Assembly: GCA_009691725.1 (NCBI GenBank)
Contig: SIAP01000001.1
Location: forward strand, 96,128-160,127
Source: Phycisphaerales bacterium
GTDB taxonomy: Bacteria > Planctomycetota > Phycisphaerae > Phycisphaerales > SM1A02
DNA length: 64,000 nt
Direction of reading: 5' to 3'
This document shows positions 34,013-41,962 of this stretch, piece by piece. Made by a program: the position numbers and the translations under genes. Numbering within the stretch: the stretch's first letter is position 1; each line of letters begins with the position of its first letter. The notes beneath the pieces were generated by a model. The model made no database searches. It was not told the origin of the DNA and was given only the letters and a program-made list of their open reading frames with translations.

Positions 34013-36927
34013 GTGTGAAGGTTCCCGCTGGCGCGCAAATACGCCGCAGCCGCCGTCAATCGAACGATTGGAACTGGATCGCTAAGCAGCGGTGCGATCG
34101 CACTACACGCTCGCTGTCCACCCGCCCAACCGAGCGTGGCAACAGCTTGCCCTCGGATTGCCGGAGAGGGATCGACCACTGCCGTCTGGCAGAGTTGAAA
34201 AATCGGCTCTAGGTTGGGCTCGCCAATCCGAATCAACGCTTCGCCTGCGATCAGTCGGATTTCGAGTGGTCGTTCAAGAGGACCCTGACCATTCCAGATA
34301 CCAATAAGGTGTGGACGGGCTCCTCGGTCATTGATCTCGCCGATCATTTGGCAGGCAATCGCGACAAACTCCGACTGCTCGAGGGGCGAAAACAGTGCTG
34401 CGCGTATCGGGTCGAGTTGACGGACATCTCCCATTTTCACCATCGCCTCAGCAGCTTGGAGATCGATCAATCTCGATCGAATCTGGTCGGCGCCCTCGAG
34501 TCGCCTTCCCACAACGCTCTCCACCAACCCGATCGCTGATGCATTTCGCAACTCTCCCAGCAGGAAGATGGAATTCGCGCGGACATCAGCGCTGGGACTC
34601 ATGACGAGGTCTGCAAACGGACTCAGATCCACCTGCCTGCCGAGTCGTACGAGTGCGAAGAGCGCTCCAGCGCGCACCGAGGGGTTGGGATCGAGGAGAA
34701 GCGGCTCCACCAGGTCGGCGCAACCGCTCAATGTTTTTTCTCCGACCACCACCGCGGCAGCAAACCGAACACCTGGATTTGGATCGCCGAGCAGTCGACA
34801 GGCGATCGGTTGCAACTCTTCTGGACGAGATTTCAATCCCTCAAGCGCGTGCGCTCTGTAGATCGCTTCGCCGCTTTGCGATGCGCCGACGAGAATTCGC
34901 AGGGCGTGCTCTTGAGGAGGTTCGCTCGGATCGACTGAAATCGGAGGTGACGTTGCCTGCTGTGGCATTGCTTGCTGTTGGCTCTGCTGTTGGGAGCGCT
35001 CTGTTTGGGGCGTTTGGGCAATTCCACTCTCAGAGGGCTTGGCAGTGCGCGAACTCCACCCGGGCTGAACCTGATCGGTCACCGTTGGCGCAGACGAGTT
35101 GCAGCCCGCCATGCCGTGGAATCCACAGACGAGCAGACACACCATCAAAGAGCGGACTATTCCTTCGCGCCTGGAAGCGACGGAAATCATGCGACGACTG
35201 AAAGCGCGCACGAAGTCGCCAGACGCCATCGCCATTGCAAGAAGTGCCAGTGCGAGAAGTGCCATCACAGGCGAGAGTACATCGCCAAAGTGACCGAACA
35301 CAGTCATGCGTCGATCCAACTGGACACGGGTTGTGAATCCACCTGCCACGCGTGCGGCGACTTCTTCGCCAGCAATCACAGCGCCATCACTCCCGATGGA
35401 CTGCGAAATCCCGGTGTTTGCAACGCGCACCATTGGCACTCGGTTTTCGATGCATCGCCACCGCGCGATGATTGCGTGTTGCGCGCGCCCCCAGTCACTC
35501 GCGCCAAACCATCCATCATTGGAGAGGTTCACCAGAATCTGCGCCTGTTTCATTCCATCACGATCGTGCACGAGATGACGCACGACGCTGCCGACGGTGT
35601 CTTCAAAGCAAATCGGGGTGGCGCACTCCAGGCTGCGGGATCGATCCTCTGCGTCTTTCCATACAAGGGTGATTCGTCGAAACTCCGCCGACGCATCGAG
35701 ATCAAATGTCATACCACGAGCACCCAGAGCGAGGCACCGTTCCTCCAACCACGCCCACTTGGAGATGTATGGCATGGTCTCGCCAAAGGGGGTCAGAAAC
35801 ACCTTGTCATATCGCGCGTACGGCGGCTCGCCATGCACGAGATACGCACTGTTGAATTGGTGCTTCCATGACCATCGACCATCAACTTCGCGCAACCCAA
35901 TGAATGCAGGGCTGCCAACCAGAAATGGAGCGCCGATCCGAGTGGCGATTGCCTTCGCCAGCGAGGCGAATCGATCCCCAGGCCAGTAGCCACCTTGAAC
36001 GAGCGTTGAGATCGTCGCCGGTTCAAGTCCAAACCCTGGCAACATTGTCTCGGGCCACACCACAAGATCGATCCGCTCTCCCTGTTCGAGCGATGCGTCA
36101 GCCAGTGCGATCGACATGCGGCTGAACTCCAGCAGATCCGCCTCTTGTCTTTCGCGGGGCCATCCAATCTTGTTGTCGGTGGCGAGATTCGTTTGCACAG
36201 CCAGAATTCGAGGACCATCAAGAAGGCAACCATTCCGCTCGTTGAGCCTCCACGATCCATAGATTGCTGCGAGCGCAATTGTGGACAGTGCGAGCGTCCC
36301 TCCAACAGTTGCACGGCGAAGTGCGTGAGGGCTTCTCGTCCCCTCTCTCCAACGCCACACATCCACCGCGCCACCAGCGACAATCGCAACCATCGTCGTG
36401 CAAAGCGGCGCACCGCCAAGGTCTGCGATCTGAGCGAGTGCTGGAGAGTTGATGAGAGGCTGTCCGATTCCATACCAGGGATAGCCGTCAAAGACGACCT
36501 CGCCGCGCAGCCACTCAGTGGCGGTCAACGCAATTGGCGCGCTCAGCGCAGCGGGGATGCTCTGTCCCACACTCGACATCAGACCCCTCTGCGCGGTGAG
36601 GCGCAACCACCACACCACCATCGGCGCGTAGAGCGCGAGGTAGAGGCATGCCGCGGGATAGCCGACCGAGGTGACCTCACGCATCCACCACTGAAACCAG
36701 AGCCACATCGCAAGCGATGAGACGAAGACCGCGATGAACTCGCGCAGACCAAAGCGCGCGGACCGCGAGAGGACGATCCAGCCGATTGGAGTTGCGAAGG
36801 TCATCCACCACACATCAAAGGGGGGGAACGCAGCAACGAGGCAGAGCGACGGAAGTGCCGCAAACCCCCACAGACTCGCCCAGGAGAATGACTGCAATTC
36901 GATGGTTGCCCTCGTTGGCGCCACCAC
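34000..36927 (-). CDS. lnt: Apolipoprotein N-acyltransferase fused to a HEAT-repeat lipoprotein
   Basis: 975 residues, nearly twice the usual Lnt length. Residues 1-230 hold the membrane helices and about 240-525 the nitrilase domain, with the catalytic Glu in VVWPET (293), Lys in YDKVFLTPFGE (375) and Cys in PICFEDT (440). A last helix lies at 551-568. Without a stop codon the frame continues into SRREG, a hydrophobic stretch and the lipobox MAGC (Cys609). A Gln/Pro-rich linker and about 300 residues of HEAT-like repeats follow. An internal ATG (35190) would start a well-formed lipoprotein. Lnt adds the third acyl chain to lipoproteins. It starts 4 nt after accD. Confidence 0.9.
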   Translation of the reverse strand: MVAPTRATIELQSFSWASLWGFAALPSLCLVAAFPPFDVWWMTFATPIGWIVLSRSARFGLREFIAVFVSSLAMWLWFQWWMREVTSVGYPAACLYLALYAPMVVWWLRLTAQRGLMSSVGQSIPAALSAPIALTATEWLRGEVVFDGYPWYGIGQPLINSPALAQIADLGGAPLCTTMVAIVAGGAVDVWRWREGTRSPHALRRATVGGTLALSTIALAAIYGSWRLNERNGCLLDGPRILAVQTNLATDNKIGWPRERQEADLLEFSRMSIALADASLEQGERIDLVVWPETMLPGFGLEPATISTLVQGGYWPGDRFASLAKAIATRIGAPFLVGSPAFIGLREVDGRWSWKHQFNSAYLVHGEPPYARYDKVFLTPFGETMPYISKWAWLEERCLALGARGMTFDLDASAEFRRITLVWKDAEDRSRSLECATPICFEDTVGSVVRHLVHDRDGMKQAQILVNLSNDGWFGASDWGRAQHAIIARWRCIENRVPMVRVANTGISQSIGSDGAVIAGEEVAARVAGGFTTRVQLDRRMTVFGHFGDVLSPVMALLALALLAMAMASGDFVRAFSRRMISVASRREGIVRSLMVCLLVCGFHGMAGCNSSAPTVTDQVQPGWSSRTAKPSESGIAQTPQTERSQQQSQQQAMPQQATSPPISVDPSEPPQEHALRILVGASQSGEAIYRAHALEGLKSRPEELQPIACRLLGDPNPGVRFAAAVVVGEKTLSGCADLVEPLLLDPNPSVRAGALFALVRLGRQVDLSPFADLVMSPSADVRANSIFLLGELRNASAIGLVESVVGRRLEGADQIRSRLIDLQAAEAMVKMGDVRQLDPIRAALFSPLEQSEFVAIACQMIGEINDRGARPHLIGIWNGQGPLERPLEIRLIAGEALIRIGEPNLEPIFQLCQTAVVDPSPAIRGQAVATLGWAGGQRACSAIAPLLSDPVPIVRLTAAAAYLRASGNLHTGPR

Positions 36928-36930
36928 GAA

Positions 36931-37767
36931 CTAGTTGCCCGAATAGTCGATGATCCGGCTGATTTCACTCCGCAGATTCGAGCGATGCACGATGCGGTCA
37001 ATGAAGCCAGCGGCAAGCAGAAACTCGCTCGTCTGAAAGCCCTCTGGCAGTTCCTGCCGAATTGTTTGCGCAATGACGCGGGGACCGGCAAAGCCGATCA
37101 GCGCGCGAGGTTCCGCGAAGATGAGATCTCCAAGCATTGCGAAACTCGCTGTGACCCCGCCGGTTGTTGGATCGGTCAAGACGGAGATGAACAACCCGCC
37201 CGCATCATCAAGACGCCCGAGCGCTGCGCTGGTCTTGGCCATTTGCATAAGCGAAAATCCTGACTCCTGCATGCGCGCTCCTCCCGAGCAACTCACGATG
37301 ATGATCGGGAGCCCATGATCGGTGGCGTGCTCGATAGCGACGGTCACTTTTTCGCCGACAACCGATCCCATAGAACCTGCGAGGAACGAGAAGTCCAACA
37401 CCGCGACCACAACTTTTCGACCCTTGATGAATCCAGTTCCTGATTGGAGACCGTCGTTCTCCCCGGTCTGTTTCTGTGCCTGAATGATGCGGTCGCTGTA
37501 CGCCTTGAGGTCCACGAACTTCAGCGGATCCGCTGGTGCCATCTTTGCGTTCATCGGTTCAAATGTGCCGGTGTCAAGCAGTTGCTCAACCCGCTGGCGA
37601 CCGCTCATCCGCATGTGGTAGTCACAGCGCGGGCAGACGTGAAGGTTTTGCTCCACCGCTTTTCGAAAGAGTGTTTCGGAGCAGGCCCCACACTGCATCC
37701 ACAAACCGTCTGGAACAGCCCGCTTCAAGAGGGTGCCGGTTGCCATTTCCGAAGTGGGTTCAGCCAT
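36931..37767 (-). CDS. accD: Acetyl-CoA carboxylase carboxyltransferase subunit beta
   Basis: 278 residues from the ATG at 37767 (longer starts at 37776 or 37785 are possible). An N-terminal four-cysteine zinc finger (CGAC...CPRC) is followed by the carboxyltransferase crotonase-like fold: FLAGSMGSVVGEKV, SCSGGARMQESGFSLMQM, LTDPTTGGVTASFAMLGD and AEPRALIGFAGPRVI. It forms the alpha2beta2 carboxyltransferase that makes malonyl-CoA for fatty-acid synthesis; accA is not in the window. Position 37767 is 7 nt after TAGGAT. It sits directly upstream of lnt. Confidence 0.95.
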   Translation of the reverse strand: MAEPTSEMATGTLLKRAVPDGLWMQCGACSETLFRKAVEQNLHVCPRCDYHMRMSGRQRVEQLLDTGTFEPMNAKMAPADPLKFVDLKAYSDRIIQAQKQTGENDGLQSGTGFIKGRKVVVAVLDFSFLAGSMGSVVGEKVTVAIEHATDHGLPIIIVSCSGGARMQESGFSLMQMAKTSAALGRLDDAGGLFISVLTDPTTGGVTASFAMLGDLIFAEPRALIGFAGPRVIAQTIRQELPEGFQTSEFLLAAGFIDRIVHRSNLRSEISRIIDYSGN

Positions 37768-37774
37768 CGCAGTC

Positions 37775-37780
37775 ATCCTA
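37775..37780 (-). promoter_or_regulatory. Candidate -10 element for accD-lnt
   Basis: TAGGAT on the minus strand ends 7 nt before the ATG at 37767, which is the downstream of three candidate accD starts. Confidence 0.35.
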
Positions 37781-37802
37781 GCCAACGGAACTCCTCACAG
37801 GA

Positions 37803-38477
37803 TCACCGGCCGCGCAGTGCGCTGATCACTTTGGCGTAACTCGAACTCGCGAATATTGCGGAGGCAGATACAAGAGTGTCGCACCCTGCCTCGACGCATG
37901 ACTTCGCGTTCGATGGCGTGACTCCTCCATCAAGTTGCACCCGCTGACTCTTCGATATCCGCGCCCGAACTGCACGCACCTTTGGCAATGCAGAGCGCAA
38001 GAACTTCTGCCCGCTGAATCCTGGGTGCACACTCATGACAAGGAAGAGATCTGCGATCGAGAAGAGCGATTCCATTCTTCGCCAAGGTGTTTCTGGTTTG
38101 ATTGCAATCCCGGCAGTCGCCCCTCTGGCTTGAATCCTCCGAATCAACGACGTGGGAGTGCGCACGGTCTCCACATGAAATGTGATGTTGTTCGCTCCAG
38201 CATCGAGAAATGGTTCGACGAATTGTGCCGGATCGGTCACCATCAGATGCACGTCAATCCATGCGGCGGGAAGGGTTCGACGAACGGCGGAGCACACCGC
38301 GGGACCCATCGAAAGATTGGGGACGAAGTGCCCGTCCATGACATCGACATGAATGAAATCGCAGCCAGCTCTCGTGACAGCCTTGAGTTCACCGCCGAGA
38401 TTCGAGAAGTCGGCAGAGAGAATGCTTGGACCGACGAGAGGTCGCTGAATCTCGCCATGAAAGAGTGTTGCAGTCAC
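37803..38477 (-). CDS. rpe: Ribulose-phosphate 3-epimerase
   Basis: 224 residues with a GTG start. TIM-barrel signatures are GPSILSADFSNLGGEL, FIHVDVMDGHFVPNL, WIDVHLMV, the phosphate-binding MSVHPGFSGQKF and QLDGGV, covering the metal ligands and catalytic Asp residues. It interconverts ribulose 5-phosphate and xylulose 5-phosphate in the pentose phosphate pathway. Length is typical. It lies between the TlpA-like gene and accD on the same strand. Confidence 0.95.
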   Translation of the reverse strand: MTATLFHGEIQRPLVGPSILSADFSNLGGELKAVTRAGCDFIHVDVMDGHFVPNLSMGPAVCSAVRRTLPAAWIDVHLMVTDPAQFVEPFLDAGANNITFHVETVRTPTSLIRRIQARGATAGIAIKPETPWRRMESLFSIADLFLVMSVHPGFSGQKFLRSALPKVRAVRARISKSQRVQLDGGVTPSNAKSCVEAGCDTLVSASAIFASSSYAKVISALRGR

Positions 38478-38502
38478 CAGAGTCTTACTCGTGGATGCGC
38501 AG

Positions 38503-39603
38503 TCAAGGCGTGTGCGCTGGAACGGTTGCAGGCGTCGTGCTCGGCGCCGATGGTGCCATCGCAGTCGCTGGAAGGACGCCCTTGACGCCGCGCTTCAGCG
38601 CGAGTTCGTATGCGTCGAGTGTCGGCTTGAATGAAGCCTTCTGACTTGGTTCCGCCAAACGAATCGCCTTCTTTTGCGCCTCCACTGCCTTGGCGAATTC
38701 GCCGCGCGCGTAGAACACCGAAGCAAGCGTTGAGTTGGCACTTGGATCGCTCTTGGAAGATGCCTCCAGCATCACCTGTGCTGCGGTGAGCGCGAGGTCG
38801 TTGTCATACGAACGCATTCGAGGGTCAGAGGAGAGGGTAATCGCAAGATCAGAGAGCGCGCTCAAATCTTTTGCGTCGACGAACGCCAAGATCATCGCCT
38901 GCGCGTAGAGCTTCGAAGCGGCGATGTTCTTTTCCTCGTTGACGATGACGCGGTACCTCTCCAGTGCGACATCTGTGAAGACTTCGGGTCCCATCGCGAT
39001 CACTTCGTCGTACTGACGGTACCCGTCTTGGAAATTCTTCAGTTTGATCGCACGACGAGCCGCCTCAAGCAGAGGCTGCGCCTTGGCACTGAGCACTGGG
39101 TCATATCGACCAGCGAGCGAGAGTTTGACGGCGCGCGTGAACTCATCAGACATCGGATGACCGATGAAGACGATCTTTCCATCTTGACCGATCACAAATG
39201 CGCATGGGATTCCATTCTGTCCTGAGGCTCCCATGAAGGCTGCATTGATCAACTTGTCTGGATCGATCGCAACGGCGTAGGACATCTGCGCTCCAAGTTT
39301 GCGTATAAATGGTTCGACCTTCGCGCGGGCTTCATCACTCACGCCAATGACATCAAGACCCTTTCCGCATTGCGCTTGATACAACTCATTCAGGTGTGGG
39401 ATCGACTGTCGGCAGGGACCGCACCATGTCGCCCAGAATTCCACCACTCGTACTTTGGCTGACGGACTTGGTTCACCTTGGACAAACTCGAGTCCGTCGA
39501 TGGATGGCGCAACTGAACCAACCGCCAACTTCGGCGTGGCGTCCTGCACTGGCGCCATCGCAAGTGCGGCGAGAATGGAGATTGCAAGGATGGTGCTTCG
39601 CAT
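38503..39603 (-). CDS. Secreted TlpA-like thioredoxin-fold protein with helical C-terminus
   Basis: 366 residues. A signal peptide (about 1-20) is followed by a TlpA/AhpC-TSA domain with the active site WATWCGPCRQS near residue 60, and later IPCAFVIGQDGKIVFIG. From about 170 the chain is helical with TPR-like periodicity (PLLEAARRAIKLKNFQDGYRQYDEVI) up to a Pro/Ala/Thr-rich tail. It probably reduces or isomerises disulphides outside the cytoplasm; the client is unknown. It lies 8 nt after pgk. Confidence 0.88.
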   Translation of the reverse strand: MRSTILAISILAALAMAPVQDATPKLAVGSVAPSIDGLEFVQGEPSPSAKVRVVEFWATWCGPCRQSIPHLNELYQAQCGKGLDVIGVSDEARAKVEPFIRKLGAQMSYAVAIDPDKLINAAFMGASGQNGIPCAFVIGQDGKIVFIGHPMSDEFTRAVKLSLAGRYDPVLSAKAQPLLEAARRAIKLKNFQDGYRQYDEVIAMGPEVFTDVALERYRVIVNEEKNIAASKLYAQAMILAFVDAKDLSALSDLAITLSSDPRMRSYDNDLALTAAQVMLEASSKSDPSANSTLASVFYARGEFAKAVEAQKKAIRLAEPSQKASFKPTLDAYELALKRGVKGVLPATAMAPSAPSTTPATVPAHTP

Positions 39604-39611
39604 GGTGTTTT

Positions 39612-40859
39612 TTACTTTCTTGGTTCACTATAGCGCAGAGACACCGGGCAATCGAGAGCGGCGAGGCATGCGAACTCCTTCCCTTCCAACATCTCCAGAG
39701 AGGCACCTCCGCCGGTCGAGATGTGACTGAATCGAGCCGACTGCTCGGCGAGTTCGACCACGGCTGCCGTGTCCCCTCCACCTGCGATGCTGATCGCACC
39801 AGCCTCGGTCGCGCTCACGATGGCTGTTGCCAACGCGAAACTCCCCGTATGGAATGGCGTGGTCTCGAACGCTCCCACCGGTCCATTCCAGAGGATGGTT
39901 TTTGCCGCCGCAAGGATCCGCGCAAAGCGTGCGACCGTCTGTGGACCGATGTCGAGTCCCATGAGCCCGTCAGGGATTGCCGCATCAATGCGGCTCGTCG
40001 GAGTGCCCACCTTGAGTGCTTCTGCGCACACATGGTCGATCGGAAGTTCGATCTGCGTGCGACTCTCCGCAGCAAGTTTCAGAATCGCACGCGCTTCGTC
40101 AAGCATCCCGTCCTGAACGAGACTCTTCCCAACTGCGATTCCCTGGGCCTTCAAGAATGTGTACGCCATCGCCCCCCCAACCAGAATCGTGTCGACCCTG
40201 CCGCAGAGGTTTCGAAGCGCAGTCAATTTGTCAGAGACTTTCGCTCCGCCGATGATTGCAACGAATGGATGAGTTGGCGCGTCGAGCACTCCCTTGAGAT
40301 AGCGAATCTCTCGCTCGAGCAGTCTGCCCGCGACGCAGGGCTTTCCCTGTGCACGAAACGCTCTCGGGAGCGCGAGCATTGACGCATCACCTCGGTGCGA
40401 TGCGCCAAAGGCATCGTTGCAATAAATGTCAGTGAACTCCACCAAGATCGACGCCAGCGCAGGATCTCCCTTTTTCTCCCCCTTCTCAAAGCGCAGGTTC
40501 TCGAGGAGGATCGCACCTCCGGGCGTGAGCGCACGGCACGCATCCGCGGCGGAGTCATCAGTGCAGCGTGGACCAACAAGTTTCAGCGAGTTCAGTTGTG
40601 GCGAGAGTTCCCGCAATCGAGCGGCAACCGGAGCAACACTGAACTCGCCCTCGAAGCCAACTCCTGCAGGTCGACCTAGGTGCGTGGCAAGGACGACGCT
40701 CCCGCCGCGAGCCAGAATCGACTCAATCGTCGGGATCGTCATCCGAATTCGACGATCGTCCGTGATTCGACCAGCCGCATCCTGTGGAACATTGAAATCG
40801 CAGCGCACAAAGACACGGCGGCCCGCAACATCAACCTGATCAATCGTGATTGGCATCAT
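39612..40859 (-). CDS. pgk: Phosphoglycerate kinase
   Basis: 415 residues from the ATG at 40859 (a second ATG follows at once). Signatures include VFVRCDFNVP, ATHLGRP, LLENLRFEKGEKKGD, NDAFGASHRGDAS, IIGGAKVSDKL, ILVGGAMAYTFL, LWNGPVGAFE and the ATP-binding GGGDTAAVVE with STGGGASLEML. It transfers the acyl phosphate of 1,3-bisphosphoglycerate to ADP in glycolysis. The longer track start overlaps the divergent miaA and is not needed. No gap is nearby; the TlpA-like gene follows. Confidence 0.96.
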   Translation of the reverse strand: MMPITIDQVDVAGRRVFVRCDFNVPQDAAGRITDDRRIRMTIPTIESILARGGSVVLATHLGRPAGVGFEGEFSVAPVAARLRELSPQLNSLKLVGPRCTDDSAADACRALTPGGAILLENLRFEKGEKKGDPALASILVEFTDIYCNDAFGASHRGDASMLALPRAFRAQGKPCVAGRLLEREIRYLKGVLDAPTHPFVAIIGGAKVSDKLTALRNLCGRVDTILVGGAMAYTFLKAQGIAVGKSLVQDGMLDEARAILKLAAESRTQIELPIDHVCAEALKVGTPTSRIDAAIPDGLMGLDIGPQTVARFARILAAAKTILWNGPVGAFETTPFHTGSFALATAIVSATEAGAISIAGGGDTAAVVELAEQSARFSHISTGGGASLEMLEGKEFACLAALDCPVSLRYSEPRK

Positions 40860-40887
40860 GGCGAAGAAGGTACAACTCGATGGCTCA

Positions 40888-41826
40888 ATGGCGCTCCCCG
40901 CAGTCATCGTCATTCTTGGTCCGACTGCAAGTGGCAAGAGCGCAGTTGCCGCCGAGATTGCAGCGTGCGCCGAGCATCAGTGCGAGATCGTCAGCGCGGA
41001 TTCGATGCAGATCTACCAGGGGATGAACATCGGCACCGCCAAACCATCGTGCGAAGAACAGGCTCGGATTCCGCATCATCTCATCGATATCACAAGCCCC
41101 TACGAAGATGGGTTTACGGTCGATCGTTGGCTCGATGGTGCGCATGAGGCAATCGCTTCGATCGGCATGAGGGGGAAATCTGCGATCGTCGTCGGCGGGA
41201 CGAACCTGTACGTGCAAGCGCTGCTCTGCGGGCTGTTCGATGGACCCGCAGCCAACGAATCGCTGCGCGCCGAGCTGCGCACGCTCACACTGACCGACTT
41301 GCGAGCACGACTCGAGAGCGTCGATCCACAGTCTGCACAGCGCATTCATCACAATGATCAGCGTCGCATGATTCGTGCGATCGAAGTGACCCTAGCGACG
41401 GGCATCGCGATGAGCCTTCACCAAACTCAGTGGAGTGCGCGTGGACCCACTTTGCCCGATGGTTGGGCGTGCGTTGGGCTGCTCCCCAACCCCCCATCCA
41501 ATGCGCGCGCCATCAATCAGCGCGCCAAGTCGATGATGGAGCATGGTTTCCTCGGCGAGGTCACTCATCTGCTTGCGCGAGGACCGCTGGCATCGCAGGC
41601 GGCCGAAGCTGTGGGATACCGCGAACTTTCGCAACATCTGAGCGGCGATCTCAGTCTTGACGATGCGATCGAGCAGATCAAGATCCGGACGCGAAAGCTC
41701 GCCCGTCACCAACGCACCTGGCTCAAGCGATTTCGCCACCTCGAGAGATCTGCGTGGTCGACGGCGCCCTGCGAGGAGAAATCTTCGGGCGAGTTTTGGC
41801 GGGCGGTTCTCGGACCTGCGAAATGA
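40888..41826 (+). CDS. miaA: tRNA dimethylallyltransferase
   Basis: 312 residues from the ATG at 40888; an in-frame ATG at 40858 would overlap pgk. Motifs are the P-loop LGPTASGKS, SADSMQIYQGMNIGTAKP, VVGGTNLYVQALLCGLFDGP and the DxR-type NDQRRMIRAIEV. It transfers a dimethylallyl group to A37 of tRNAs reading UNN codons, using the isoprenoid pool that dxs and ispG supply. The pgk gene is divergent 28 nt away. A TACAAC hexamer 11 nt before the ATG may be the promoter. Confidence 0.94.
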   Translation: MALPAVIVILGPTASGKSAVAAEIAACAEHQCEIVSADSMQIYQGMNIGTAKPSCEEQARIPHHLIDITSPYEDGFTVDRWLDGAHEAIASIGMRGKSAIVVGGTNLYVQALLCGLFDGPAANESLRAELRTLTLTDLRARLESVDPQSAQRIHHNDQRRMIRAIEVTLATGIAMSLHQTQWSARGPTLPDGWACVGLLPNPPSNARAINQRAKSMMEHGFLGEVTHLLARGPLASQAAEAVGYRELSQHLSGDLSLDDAIEQIKIRTRKLARHQRTWLKRFRHLERSAWSTAPCEEKSSGEFWRAVLGPAK

Positions 41827-41923
41827 AATTCGATGGGGTTTCAATGGGCATTCCAGGGGAAATAGTTGCAAAACTTCGGTCGTGACTCCTGTTGGTGAGA
41901 AGATCTTGCCGATGGGCACGCAC

Positions 41924-41951
41924 TTGACAATGTGCAAACTCAACTCATGAT
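41924..41951 (+). promoter_or_regulatory. Candidate topA promoter
   Basis: TTGACA (41924-41929), a 16-nt spacer and CATGAT (41946-41951) lie just upstream of the ATG at 41963, predicting a leader of about 5 nt. This is the only place in the window where I see a consensus -35 box. The other 90 nt of the gap after miaA show nothing else. Confidence 0.4.
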
Positions 41952-41962
41952 CTCCCGCGCTG

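Noticed and set aside
34972-35871. 299-residue plus-strand ORF
   Set aside because: Antisense to the Lnt-HEAT gene; no protein-like features.
39396-40382. 328-residue plus-strand ORF
   Set aside because: Antisense to pgk and the TlpA-like gene.
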